64,000 nt of DNA from Acidobacteriota bacterium (GCA_003225055.1 QIAU01000188.1:1-64000); one strand, 5' to 3'. Shown: positions 17,199 to 26,529, counted from the stretch's first letter. Notes: a model not told the origin generated them from the sequence alone. A program made the numbers and translations.

Positions 17199-17218
17199 CC
17201 CAGCCCTAAAGGGCGGGG
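17199..17218. repeat. IS200/IS605-type end hairpin
   Basis: An imperfect palindrome: CCC, A, GCCCT, loop AA, AGGGC, G, GGG, with one A/G mismatch in the stem. It sits about 60 bp upstream of tnpA on the element side, where the left-end hairpin bound by TnpA is expected. A hairpin of the same design, with a mismatch at the matching place, occurs alone at 46203-46221. Confidence 0.6.
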
Positions 17219-17844
17219 CTTTACGGCGCTTCTCGGTAAGGAACCTGTTTCGTGCGTTGATCGGCGGCGGGTGGTCACGATCGCCCAGTCCGCGTTGGGG
17301 TCATCGTCAGGCGAATCGGGTGAGCGCTTTGAATCGAAAGCCGATTCTGGATAAGGTCAGTCCTTGACGGACCAGCGCCAAACCAGGTAGGAAATGACCA
17401 TTACAGCACATAGGGATAATCAGCTGGGGAGTTAGGCGCTATGCTTATATACAGGGAACGGGGATTTTGGGGATTCTGTTCTCTTTTGCGTTTGTCATTA
17501 TGCGGCTTTGAGGCCAACGGCCCTCAATCACTTGCCCCAGAACAATGCCAGCCCATTCCAGCCCATGTCGACCATGTCGACCCCTACCTTACCTACGGTC
17601 ATGTATGAGATAGTAATGTGTCGGTCGGTCTGTGGGGTGATAGCCTTGGCAGAACGTAGAGCGCAAAGGATGTGAAGCACTCCTCCTACCTGAAGCCGAG
17701 CGACAAGCATCTGAAGCAAGCTTTGGCGCGAAAGCGTGGGCAAAAAAGATTCGCAGAAAGCCGGATGAGGTGGCAACAATTCGGGATGCCCCGGCAGCAG
17801 CCCTTCTGTTCGTGTGAGGTATCACCGGGCGGTACTGTACTGTC
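17219..17844. other. Non-coding stretch between IS element and second unit
   Basis: About 620 bp without a believable gene. It should hold the lost rest of the kinase if the IS had simply inserted, but no kinase motif (HRD, DFG, APE) is seen in any frame. A short direct repeat (ATGTCGACC, twice, near 17565-17583) is present. No transposase remnant is recognised. Confidence 0.4.
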
Positions 17845-18243
17845 ATGCTGTTCACAGTTATGTTCAAGCCTCATCCCAACCTCAGCGCTGAAGTGAATCG
17901 CAATATCGTGCAGTCTGAAATCGAAGGAGGAGTGTTCCTCGAACAACTGCCGCCCCAAACAGTGTTAGAAATCCGAACCAAGCATCATCGTTATGTGGCA
18001 GTGCTCTTGGGGGGCGGCGCGGCGCTCATCTCGGGACACCCTGGCTACTGCCCGCAACCTGTTTTGGTGGCCATCGCCGGCTCCACTTGGGGACGTTCCA
18101 TGCTCAAGCTGCGCTTCGTCGGCCGGGGAATGTACTTGGAGTTTCATCATCCGGACTACCGGACACCAATCATCACGTCCTTGATCCAGGAAATTCGCGA
18201 ATGCAGCCAGCTGAATAGCTCGTCGGTTGCTGCTCTAGCATAA
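17845..18243 (+). CDS. Small conserved protein (ISGHPGY type) of unknown function
   Basis: A 132-residue soluble protein. The conserved core runs VLEIRTKHHRYVAVLLGGGAALISGHPGY, PQPVLVAIAGSTWG, SMLKLRFVGRGMYLEF and ends with a helical TSLIQEIRE. I recall the same core in acidobacterial proteins encoded directly before Ser/Thr kinases, without a known role. Here too a kinase start follows at 18315, though it is dead. A second, degraded copy is at 15640-15865. The first 35 residues are less conserved, and the exact start is uncertain. Confidence 0.65.
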   Translation: MLFTVMFKPHPNLSAEVNRNIVQSEIEGGVFLEQLPPQTVLEIRTKHHRYVAVLLGGGAALISGHPGYCPQPVLVAIAGSTWGRSMLKLRFVGRGMYLEFHHPDYRTPIITSLIQEIRECSQLNSSSVAALA

Positions 18244-18314
18244 CTAGGCTTTCATTGACTTGCTCCCAGCCTCGACGTACCATTCTCATCCCATACGGGT
18301 GAGGTCCCGCCTAG

Positions 18315-18430
18315 GTGATCGGCCGAATCATCTCGCACTACCGCATCCTAGAGAAGCTCGGTGGCGGCGGGATGCGTGTGATCTAGAAGGCTGAGGATAC
18401 AGGGCAAGGCTGCCGCTTCTGATTCAGGGT
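18315..18430 (+). pseudogene. Second Ser/Thr kinase start, nonsense-mutated
   Basis: From GTG 18315 the sequence reads VIGRIISHYRILEKLGGGGMRVI, then TAG (18384-18386), then KAEDT. It matches the first 30 residues of the kinase fragment at 15964, including the glycine-rich loop. Nothing kinase-like follows. The upstream bases (CATCCCATACGG box, about 18290) are also shared with the first copy, so the duplicated unit includes the intergenic region. Confidence 0.7.
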
Positions 18431-18667
18431 AATCAGCCCTGTCCTAGGCAGGCTTCCCGAAAACTCGCCCGGTATCGCTGGCATGCCTTATGCAGCGCTA
18501 AAACGCTGTGCCACCCAGCGCATCTCATCACTTCGTGTTTTTCGGCAAACTGCAACCGCAGGTTCGGAAAACAAGGTACTTATGCAGCCGCTGGAGCGTG
18601 CGCGGCCTACTGGATTCTAGCAGCCTAGGATTCTCGGTTTTGGCGAACTGTTACGAGAGGCATTCAA

Positions 18668-20020
18668 CTATCGCTCCGGCTCAGTAACTTTAAGGACCTG
18701 GCCAGCGTCAACGTTCTGCAGCGTTTGCACGATGCCTGATGGCCAATGAATCTCGATGAGATCTGCGCGGGTGTCCAGCCCAAGCCCAAAATGCACAGGA
18801 CCAAGGCTGGAGGACGCGTAGCCCACGCTGGTTGTCATGTGGTTAAACTGCGCGCCCACGGTTTTGCTGACGAGCTTAATTCGGGCGCCAATCCCGTCGC
18901 GATTGCTCTTGGTGCCGCTCAGAGCGATGTCGAGCCAGTGGCCTGAATTCGGGCTGCGATTGATCCAGATCTCGGCGTTCGCGTTCAAGGCGGTGACCAC
19001 CACGTCGACCCGCCCATCCCCGTCCAGATCGCCAAAGGCGCAGCCCCGATGCCGAGCCTCAGGACCGGCGGTGAAACCTGCTTCTTCTGTCAATGGGGCC
19101 CATTTACCGCTGGGCCCAAGATTGCGGAACACACTGTTGTATTGATTGACTGGCTGGCCGGGCATGGAGATGGACTCCACGTGCCCTCGCGAGACAAATA
19201 TGTCTTCCCACCCGTCGTTATCGAAGTCATACAGATCCACGCCAAAACCGGACATCTAACGGCTTGGCTCACGCAGGCCACTTGGCGTGGTAACTTCGCG
19301 AAAATCCCCCTTCCCGGTGTTCTGAAATAGGGGAAAGGTCTTGTTGTTCAGGGCGACGAAGATGATGTCGGGAAACCCGTCGTTATTGTAGTCGCGGAAG
19401 TCGATGCCCATACCGGAAATGAACTCGCCGTCTTCGGTCAGGGCGACACCGGTCTCGAATGCAACCTCCTCGAACTTATTACCTGTGTTGTGAAACAGCG
19501 AGTTGTAGGAACCGTCGTTCGTAACCAACAAGTCGGGACGGCCGTCCAGATCGTAGTCAGCCATGCCTACGCCCATGCCCTTCCCTACGTGATCCCATAT
19601 ACCCCATTGCATGGAGACATCCTCGAACGTGCCGTTGCCCTTATTGAAGGAAGAGCTGGTTCGGCTGGCCCTTGTAGAGCTTGGGACTGCAGTAGTCGGC
19701 GAGTCCGCGAAAAGAACATAAGCTCCTCGCCGAATACGCCCATTGCATATAGTTCACGACGAACAGGTCGAGCAAGCCGTCATTATTTGCGTCCACCCAC
19801 ACGGCGGCGATTTCCCAAAAAGGGCCGTATTGCGGGTCGGGGCGATTGATACTGGCATCCAGGCCCGACTTCACAGTCACATCGGTAAACGTGCCGTTCC
19901 CATTGTTGTGGTAGAGCGTGCCGTGATGCAGACCGGCTACGAAGAGATCAGGGAAGCCGTCATTATCATAATCAGCGACGGCGACCCCCATGTCGTATCA
20001 CCAACGCTAACGCTTTGTCG
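18668..20020 (-). pseudogene. CRTAC1/ASPIC-UnbV family FG-GAP protein, broken
   Basis: Three pieces in different frames (about 19991-19641, 19612-19256, 19255-18668) align end to end with the intact protein at 28745-30472. FG-GAP/VCBS calcium loops are clear (DYDNDGFPDLFVAG, DANNDGLLDLFVVN, DYDLDGRPDLLVTND, DFDNDGWEDIFVSRG, DLDGDGRVDVVVTA). The C-terminal ASPIC/UnbV domain (SNRDGIGARIKLV, HMTTSVGYASSSLGPVHFGLG) is complete. The first roughly 170 residues, including the signal, are missing. The gene lies downstream of a TonB-domain protein and a receptor on the same strand. Confidence 0.85.
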
Positions 20021-20073
20021 GAATACAGAAGAGATGTCCGAAGATCCTAAACGCAGCTCGAAAGCCGCGAAGC

Positions 20074-20379
20074 TCAGAACTTCAATTCAATGGTAGCCGT
20101 TGATTCTTTGGCAGCAGCTTCGTACTTCCAGCCCTTCACCGCTTTTAGAGCAGACTCCGCCAATAAGGGGTGGCCGCCAATGTATTCCAACCGGCGCACC
20201 GTCCCGGCAGAATTTATCCAGATCTTGAGTCTGACCGTGCCGTGGAGATTCATCTTTTGTGCGACTTCTGGATATTCCGGCTGTTCGCGGCGAGTAATCT
20301 TGCGGTCCGCTTGATCGGCAGCGCTGGCACTCCCAACCAGGAGTAGCACACAAAGTAAGATGTGATTCAGTCTAGCCAT
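20074..20379 (-). CDS. Secreted TonB C-terminal domain protein
   Basis: A 101-residue protein: a signal peptide (MARLNHILLCVLLLVGSASA), then almost only a TonB C-terminal domain (about 30-101; PEYPEVAQKMNLHGTVRLKIWINSAGTVRRLEYIGGHPLLAESALKAVKGWKYEAA). It lacks the membrane anchor and Pro-rich spacer that classical TonB uses to reach ExbBD, so it probably cannot energise a receptor alone. ATG 20391, four codons upstream, is an alternative start. It follows the 20402-24103 receptor by 10-22 bp and is probably co-transcribed with it. Confidence 0.8.
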   Translation of the reverse strand: MARLNHILLCVLLLVGSASAADQADRKITRREQPEYPEVAQKMNLHGTVRLKIWINSAGTVRRLEYIGGHPLLAESALKAVKGWKYEAAAKESTATIELKF

Positions 20380-20401
20380 GCTTGATCCCATCGGTCTGCC
20401 G

Positions 20402-23400
20402 CTAGAAAGTGAGCCGCAATGCGAGTTGAATCAATCTCGGACTTCTGGCTCGTTGTACTTGTCCGAACGTTGTCCCCTCTGCGATATTGCCGTTAGGGCC
20501 GAAAAATTGAGTGTGATTGAACACATTGAAGACTTCGGTCCGGAACTCCAAAGATGTACTCTCCTTTACTGGAATCGTCTTGTGAATCGCAGCATCGAAG
20601 TTAGCAATGCCCGGACCGCAGCACACGGCGCGGGGAGCATTGCCGATCTGTCCTAGAGGAGCATCCGTGAAGGACGCCGGGTCGAAGTAGTAGCCGCCAG
20701 ATCTCCTTGGATCCAGCCGACGGAACGGCGCGACTTGGTTTGGTTCCCCTGGCGCCTCGAAATCGAAGCTACCCATCAATTCTCGATCGCTGGAGGACGT
20801 AATGCGAATTGGGAATCCTGACTGTAACGTGGCAATACCCGACACAGCCCATCCATTCACAACGTGCCCGCTCCAGTTCGAGACCTTCCAATCCGGAAGA
20901 CGCCAGTACCCACTTAGTACGAACCTATGTCGCGCGTCGGCCAACGACAGCGATCGAGACTTATTCGGGTCGGTGGGGTTAACAGAGTTCTCGAAGCTGG
21001 AGGCGTCGTCTATCGACTTGCTCCAGGTATATGAAGCCAAGAGCTGTAATCCGTGTGAAAACCGCTTGTTGAGCTGCGCTTGAAAAGAGTTATAGGACGA
21101 GTTCGCAACCGGTGCCATGGCGAATAGGCTGCTGAACACGGGAACCCCATCAGGCGGGCAGCCTTGCCCAGTGGTGGGTTGGCATAAAGGAGACGAGTAT
21201 TTGCGGAGTCCGACCAGGGTTATAGGATTCGGGTTAGGGCCGGTGACGCTTGGTACCGAGCCATAGGGCAGGTGTATGGTGACACCAGCTGGAATGGCGC
21301 CGGCGGGAATGGTATAGGCTACGTCCTCGCCGAATGGCCCGCAGGAGATGCCGGAGATTTGGTTCAGGTCAAGGCATGTCTGGGCATTGCCGTAGTTCTG
21401 ATCTAAGCTGGCGAGCAGTCGATGACCCTGGCTACCAACGTACCCCAGTTGCAGCAGCATATCCTGTGACAGTTCACGCTGTATGGTCAAGTGATACTGG
21501 TCCGCATACTGGCTTCGTAATGTCTGGGGGAAATCTCCAAACAACAAGATGGGACGAAACAGAGCAAAATCCACAGCCGACCCTGGAGCAGGGTTAGCAA
21601 ACCCGTTGAATGGGTTGGGTGTGACCGTCCCGTTTTGTGCAAGGAATGGGGTGTTCAAAAAGACGTTACTGATAAACGTGCTGCCACCAAACGGAGGCTG
21701 AGCGGCAAACGACGCCAACATCAACTCTTCATTGCTGTCGTAGAATATGCCCCAGCCCATGCGCACGCTGGATCTGCCCGGCCCACCGGACAGTTTAGCC
21801 AACCAGCCTTTGCTCCAGTTCGGAGACCAAGCCAAGCCCAATCGTGGGGCAAAAGAACGAAGGTAGTAATTCGTCAGGCCCTTCGGTACTCCGGGATCGC
21901 CGGGCAAGACTAATCCGAGCGGGAACACCGATCGTGCCGGTCCATTGGGCGAACAATCGCTTGAACCGAACGTGGTCAACAAGGGATTCGAAGAACTTAG
22001 CTCGCAACGGTAAATATCGGTGGCCTGCCCAGGGCGGAAGGCTTGAATTCGCTTACCAGCGTCGGCTTGGGGCGTGTTCAATTCCCAGCGAAGTCCATAG
22101 TACAAAGTGAGGTTAGGCTTCAGCTTCCACGCATCCTGAGCGAAGAAACCGAACTGGGTGGCGCGGGCGTCTACACTGTTCGCAGCGCCCTGTGAGTAGG
22201 TGTCCGGAAGTCCCAGGAGGTAGTTAGGTACCAGGTCTGCAAAGCCGACATCGTTGGAGCCGCCACCTGAAAACTGAAAGTTCCCATTGATGTTAAAGAA
22301 ATAGGTCTGGTGAAATCGCTGGTTGCGGAGGTCAGCACCAAACTTCAGCGAATGACTGCCAACGATTTTACTCACACTGTCGAACCCGTGATATACGTTT
22401 CCAGTCTGAGCGAAATTCCCGTTTGCATTATTGCCGACACTGAATCCTCCAGCCAGCGATATAAACGGCACGCCTTCGTACTTGGGACCATAGCCGGGAG
22501 TGATGCCCAGAAGGGGGTTCGTGCTATCAGAGAAGCACTGGTCAAGCGGCACAGTGCTGCAAGAGTTCTGTACTAAGCCCGTGCGCATAGGCGACAGGAA
22601 TTGACCTTGGCCACCACGATAGTAAACAAAGCGAGACTCGTTGATGGTTTTAGCGCTAATCATCCAGTTGTGTGAAAGGTTGAGCTGCTGGAAGCGCTCC
22701 CTTGTGCGGCCCCCGAACCCTGGTAGATTGGCCCCCACCGCTTGGAACCGGGCGAAGGGCTCGCCGTCAAAAACATCTGTCCCGTAATAATAAAAAGTCA
22801 GCTGCTGCTGGCTCGTGGGATTGTGATCCAAACGTGCAGTGATCTGGTCTTGACGGACTTTGGCGTTGGGGACGGCACGGTATGTCTGCGTACCTACGTC
22901 TGGGAAGGGTACAAACTCGGTCATCAAGTCAGCCGCTGTTCGAGCAAAGCATTCTGGCGGAATTATGTTCCCCGGGAACATGCCCGAATAAGGCGTACCC
23001 GCCGCTACCGGTGCTCCACCCAGAGCGTTGACCGCGGAGGCGCATCCTGGTCGGGTGTTCAGTTCAGTGGCAACCGTCGCGTCTTGCAGTACACCCGTGA
23101 AGGGCTGGCCCGCGGAAAAGTTCCCGGACCGCTCCTGCATGGTGGGCACGGTTACAGAGTCGGACGTGACCCCATTCCGCACTCTACGACCTTCGTAGGA
23201 CGAGAAGAAGAAAGTTTTGTCACGGCGTACGGGGCCACCCAGTGTGCCGCCGAACTCGTTCTGCTTGAAATCAGGCTTTTCCGGGTCGAAGTAGCCCCTT
23301 GCATTCAGTGCTGTGTTGCGGAAATACTCGTAGGCGCTCCCGTGAAATGCATTGCTGCCGGACTTCGTAATCACGTTCAGTACGGAACCGGAGTTGCGGC

Positions 23401-24103
23401 CGAGGTCGGCATCGTAGTTGTGCGAGATAACCCGAAATTCAGCGATAGTGTCCGGCGAAGGCTGAATTGAAGGGGCGTTTACGAACTGGTCGCCGGAGTG
23501 CCCGCCGTTCACATTGTAATTATTGGAGCGTGCACGTCCCCCGTTGACCGAAACCACCCCCGGCTGGTCGCTGCCGAAGAAAAGGTCGGCTCCCAGCGTA
23601 CTTTGTACTCCCGACTGCAACTGAAGCAGTTCGAACGTATCGCGGGACTTGAGGGGAAGCTCTGTCACCGAGATGTCATCCATAACCACGCCGAGCTGGG
23701 TGTTCGAAGTCTCGATCATCGGAGCACCCATGCCACGAAGGGAGGCTGTGTGGCTGTCGTTCACAGCGAGTGAAATGTCGAGCCGAACGACCTTTCCAAT
23801 ATTTGCGCGGACATCGTGGGCCCGAAAATCTACATATCCATCAGCTTTCACTTGAAGACTGTAGCTGCCAACTGGCAGTGAGCTGAACTTGAATTCGCCA
23901 GAGTCGTCGCTCGTTGCGGCGCGTATGAGCGCGGTATCCTGGCTAGTGACAATGATGAACGCGCTGATTACCGGGCGCCCGGTGGGATCGACGAGTCTGC
24001 CCTGCAACTCGGCTGTGTTTTGTCCCAAGCCGACGGCAGGGAATAGCAAAAGGAATATTAGGCAGGCGATCAGTCTGCTCGCTCGGCGGGTCATTCGACT
24101 CAT
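20402..24103 (-). CDS. Oar-like TonB-dependent receptor 1
   Basis: A 1233-residue outer-membrane protein. Signal peptide (about 1-27, LIACLIFLLLFPAVGLG), a carboxypeptidase-regulatory-like beta domain (about 30-110; LQGRLVDPTGRPVISAF), a plug region (about 125-240; SVNGGRARSNNYNVNGG, VLNVITKSGSNAFHGSAYEYFRN), then a very long beta-barrel ending LIQLALRLTF with a C-terminal Phe, as expected for barrel assembly. Such receptors are greatly expanded in Acidobacteria. Substrates are mostly unknown, probably glycans or other large molecules. Followed by a TonB-domain protein and a CRTAC1 pseudogene. No TonB box is obvious. Confidence 0.93.
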   Translation of the reverse strand: MSRMTRRASRLIACLIFLLLFPAVGLGQNTAELQGRLVDPTGRPVISAFIIVTSQDTALIRAATSDDSGEFKFSSLPVGSYSLQVKADGYVDFRAHDVRANIGKVVRLDISLAVNDSHTASLRGMGAPMIETSNTQLGVVMDDISVTELPLKSRDTFELLQLQSGVQSTLGADLFFGSDQPGVVSVNGGRARSNNYNVNGGHSGDQFVNAPSIQPSPDTIAEFRVISHNYDADLGRNSGSVLNVITKSGSNAFHGSAYEYFRNTALNARGYFDPEKPDFKQNEFGGTLGGPVRRDKTFFFSSYEGRRVRNGVTSDSVTVPTMQERSGNFSAGQPFTGVLQDATVATELNTRPGCASAVNALGGAPVAAGTPYSGMFPGNIIPPECFARTAADLMTEFVPFPDVGTQTYRAVPNAKVRQDQITARLDHNPTSQQQLTFYYYGTDVFDGEPFARFQAVGANLPGFGGRTRERFQQLNLSHNWMISAKTINESRFVYYRGGQGQFLSPMRTGLVQNSCSTVPLDQCFSDSTNPLLGITPGYGPKYEGVPFISLAGGFSVGNNANGNFAQTGNVYHGFDSVSKIVGSHSLKFGADLRNQRFHQTYFFNINGNFQFSGGGSNDVGFADLVPNYLLGLPDTYSQGAANSVDARATQFGFFAQDAWKLKPNLTLYYGLRWELNTPQADAGKRIQAFRPGQATDIYRCELSSSNPLLTTFGSSDCSPNGPARSVFPLGLVLPGDPGVPKGLTNYYLRSFAPRLGLAWSPNWSKGWLAKLSGGPGRSSVRMGWGIFYDSNEELMLASFAAQPPFGGSTFISNVFLNTPFLAQNGTVTPNPFNGFANPAPGSAVDFALFRPILLFGDFPQTLRSQYADQYHLTIQRELSQDMLLQLGYVGSQGHRLLASLDQNYGNAQTCLDLNQISGISCGPFGEDVAYTIPAGAIPAGVTIHLPYGSVPSVTGPNPNPITLVGLRKYSSPLCQPTTGQGCPPDGVPVFSSLFAMAPVANSSYNSFQAQLNKRFSHGLQLLASYTWSKSIDDASSFENSVNPTDPNKSRSLSLADARHRFVLSGYWRLPDWKVSNWSGHVVNGWAVSGIATLQSGFPIRITSSSDRELMGSFDFEAPGEPNQVAPFRRLDPRRSGGYYFDPASFTDAPLGQIGNAPRAVCCGPGIANFDAAIHKTIPVKESTSLEFRTEVFNVFNHTQFFGPNGNIAEGTTFGQVQRARSPRLIQLALRLTF

Positions 24104-24242
24104 GCTTCTATGTATTCCTCGGTGTTTTTACGATTCCCGCTGAAGGTAAGCGAATGAAAGTGATATGGGCAAGTGACTGAAGTAATTGCAGTGACTTTGG
24201 TGTAAACATCTCTTTACCTTTGTAAGCTTGTGCGCTTCTGTA

Positions 24243-25028
24243 ATGCGAGTATTTTTCCTAGAGGTCCTACCTGCTTCTGGTGGGACCAAGAAACAAGAAT
24301 TGCCATTGGTTTCGCCCAACCTGTGGACGATGGCCGGGAGAGAAACACCGCTGACACAAAAGCTCACACTCGCGGGCATCCAGGTTAACCGCAAGCTGCT
24401 TGTCAGCTTTGCGGAGTCGTTCAAAAGGTGCGATGTAACGATTCTCACCGTTCCTCTGCGGCCTGGGCAAAGCAGCGAAATCCGCGAGATTATTGCATGT
24501 GTGCTCCCCCTAAACGAGGCCGCCGTGGGGTGGCTAACAAGATCGTCCTGGTTTTTACCACGCCGAACAGTGATTTATGGGATTGGTGGTTTCAAACAGC
24601 TTACTCAGTTCGTAGACTTGGGGATCAACGCCTTACTGGAAAACAGCAGCGATTTGAGTGTTCAGGTCGCAGTTGCAGCAACTCAGCCGCTGCTTTCTCG
24701 TGGCATCGGGGAGTGTGCTCGTGTACCCATTGCGATCCCCGTCAGAATCGAGGCCGAGGGAAGAGTGTCAGCAGGGATCACAAAGAACGTTGGTTATGGG
24801 GGAATGGCGGTTAAGCTGTTCCGAAATGTTGCCGTTCCTCAGGAGATAACATTGACCTTTGTTCTGCCCCGTGCCGGCCTGTTCTCACTTTCGGCCTCAC
24901 CTCGTTGGTACTCGGGTCGTCTGGTCGGGTTGCGATTCCAGCAGTCCGTTCATGAAAAAACCTTCAGACAATGGGTACATGAGTATTCGTTGCTCGGTTG
25001 TGGTGGACAGCAACCTGGGGTTAGCTGA
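24243..25028 (+). CDS. PilZ-domain protein with receiver-like N-terminus
   Basis: About 261 residues. The C-terminal part (about 155-250) resembles PilZ: CARVPIAIPVRIEAEG supplies the RxxxR-like start, NVGYGGMAVKL replaces the usual D/NxSxxG, and WYSGRLVGLRFQ ends the barrel. PilZ domains bind cyclic di-GMP. Here the second motif is degenerate (Gly-Tyr in place of Ser), so binding is uncertain. The N-terminal part (about 40-145; RRTVIYGIGGFKQLTQFVDLGINALLEN) looks like a degraded receiver fold. The start is uncertain: no good ribosome site is seen at ATG 24243 or at ATG 24330. Confidence 0.65.
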   Translation: MRVFFLEVLPASGGTKKQELPLVSPNLWTMAGRETPLTQKLTLAGIQVNRKLLVSFAESFKRCDVTILTVPLRPGQSSEIREIIACVLPLNEAAVGWLTRSSWFLPRRTVIYGIGGFKQLTQFVDLGINALLENSSDLSVQVAVAATQPLLSRGIGECARVPIAIPVRIEAEGRVSAGITKNVGYGGMAVKLFRNVAVPQEITLTFVLPRAGLFSLSASPRWYSGRLVGLRFQQSVHEKTFRQWVHEYSLLGCGGQQPGVS

Positions 25029-25471
25029 GTCCGCTGCGAGTGCCTCGCAATGAGCCCACTTGCAAGGCGAGCGGGTTCGACAATTGACCTGACCCCCTTT
25101 GGTCATCGTCACAGCGTGACCGTGGTCACTTTCTGCGACCACTTGGCTGCGCTAGGATCCATTGTAGATTCATCGTACGTCAAAATCTGCAAGTATGAGT
25201 AACGGCAATGTTTGAGGATGCACTTTTATCGACGGGAAGAGGACCCTCTGCCAGTACGTCCGGGGGCTACAGACGACCTGTAATGAAGGGGATTCTAGAT
25301 ATCGAATCTGCTGCCATATCCGAACAGATCATCTCTATTTATCCAGGATCCGATTCTTTCGCGACGCTTCCACCCGGACGGCCACCTGTGAGTTCGAGCA
25401 GACCATGGAGAATGGCGTACCTTCCTGAAAGGCTCATTAGGCTCCTCTCCGCGGTATCGAAAACGCTGAGA
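25029..25471. other. Intergenic stretch upstream of the EamA pair
   Basis: About 440 bp with no recognised gene. A frame open from 25208 joins the EamA gene, but its first 88 residues are low in family likeness and lack membrane segments, so I treat them as leader. No clear promoter boxes or riboswitch structure are seen. Confidence 0.4.
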
Positions 25472-25882
25472 ATGAGATGGTTCTGGTATTCGATTGCTTC
25501 GTCACTGTGCTGGACAGGATGGGCATTCACCGCCAAACTGGGCTCGAAGGAGATTCCACCAGCAACCATGCAGTTTGTCTCTGCATTCGGATTTTTGCTG
25601 GTGGGGATAGTGCTTTTTGTAGTTAAGAAGTTTCAACTGAGTAGCAGCTGGCGTGGTGGCCGTTATGCGTTGCTAAGCGGGCTTTTCCTTGGACTGGGCG
25701 GCATCGCTCTGTATGGCGCCTATCGTGCGAGCGGTAATGGGTCCGTCGTTACAGCCGTTACCTCTCTGTATCCAGTTGTAACTGTACTTTTCGCGGTGAC
25801 TTTCCTGCGAGAAAAACTAAACAAGCTCCAAGTGCTTGGAATCTTTTTTGCCGCGGGCGCTATTCTCCTGCTCTCTTCTTAA
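25472..25882 (+). CDS. Half-size EamA/DMT transporter subunit A
   Basis: About 136 residues with four to five hydrophobic segments (WYSIASSLCWTGWAFTAKL, FVSAFGFLLVGIVLFVV, YALLSGLFLGLGGIALYGAY, VVTAVTSLYPVVTVLFAVTFLREKL, LGIFFAAGAILLL). This is one EamA repeat. Usual EamA transporters carry two repeats in about 300 residues. ATG 25472 is chosen because the protein likeness begins there. It ends 8 bp before a second half-size EamA gene, which suggests a heterodimeric transporter similar in plan to paired small multidrug-resistance proteins. Substrate unknown. Confidence 0.8.
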   Translation: MRWFWYSIASSLCWTGWAFTAKLGSKEIPPATMQFVSAFGFLLVGIVLFVVKKFQLSSSWRGGRYALLSGLFLGLGGIALYGAYRASGNGSVVTAVTSLYPVVTVLFAVTFLREKLNKLQVLGIFFAAGAILLLSS

Positions 25883-25890
25883 GGGGCCTC

Positions 25891-26325
25891 ATGCACTCAT
25901 CACTCTGGTTGTGGCTTTGCTTCATGGTGCTGTTGTTATGGGGTGTCCTTGGAGTGCTTCAAAAATTAGCCATGAAGTACATCTCCGCCGAAACGGCTTT
26001 ACTCTGGGCGGCAGCCGGTTTCGTGGTTTTGCAGCCACTGCTCTGGCCCAGCAAGTCTATTCTGAACTTTCCAGCGCTGAGCCTGGGCTGGGCTATGCTA
26101 AATGGTGTATTCAACGGTCTAGGGCTATTTAGCTTGATGGCCGCAATGCATCGTGGCGGCAAGGCTTCCATCGTGGAGCCTCTTTCAGCTCTGTACCCTG
26201 TGTTTGTCGTCCTGCTCGCCCCTATTTTGCTGCACGAAAGCATAAGGCCAGTTCACGGAGTTGGAATCGCATGTGCAGTAATTAGCGGTATGCTTCTCTC
26301 CGTTGAAACATCTCCTACCCGGTAG
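25891..26325 (+). CDS. Half-size EamA/DMT transporter subunit B
   Basis: A 144-residue membrane protein and partner of the preceding gene. It starts MHSSLWLWLCFMVLLLWGVLGVLQKLAMKYISAETALLW and has about five segments ending VHGVGIACAVISGMLLS. The PLSALYPVFVVLLAPILLHESI stretch matches the EamA pattern seen in subunit A (SLYPVVTVLFAVTFLREKL). Eight bp separate it from subunit A, so co-translation is likely. Function as half of a two-gene drug/metabolite transporter is inferred. Confidence 0.82.
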   Translation: MHSSLWLWLCFMVLLLWGVLGVLQKLAMKYISAETALLWAAAGFVVLQPLLWPSKSILNFPALSLGWAMLNGVFNGLGLFSLMAAMHRGGKASIVEPLSALYPVFVVLLAPILLHESIRPVHGVGIACAVISGMLLSVETSPTR

Positions 26326-26529
26326 CAAACTTCTCGTTGCATTTTTATTCATGCTCCTCCACATCCGCTCGTGTCACAGATGGCCAGTCTGAATCGAGCG
26401 ATCCGAGACGCTTTGTTGGGAGTCGCGGAATTATCGACCGCTGCTGGCGAAGAACTCGCATCGAGCGGGACCGTCGGTGAAAACGGTTGAACTCAGTTTC
26501 TACCCCTTATTTTGGCGCAATAAACTCGA

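Noticed and set aside
17199-17218. Rho-independent terminator
   Set aside because: The hairpin has no T-run on either side and its place upstream of tnpA fits an element end better.
25060-25090. tRNA-like T-arm text GGGTTCGAC
   Set aside because: No matching acceptor, D or anticodon stems can be drawn around it.
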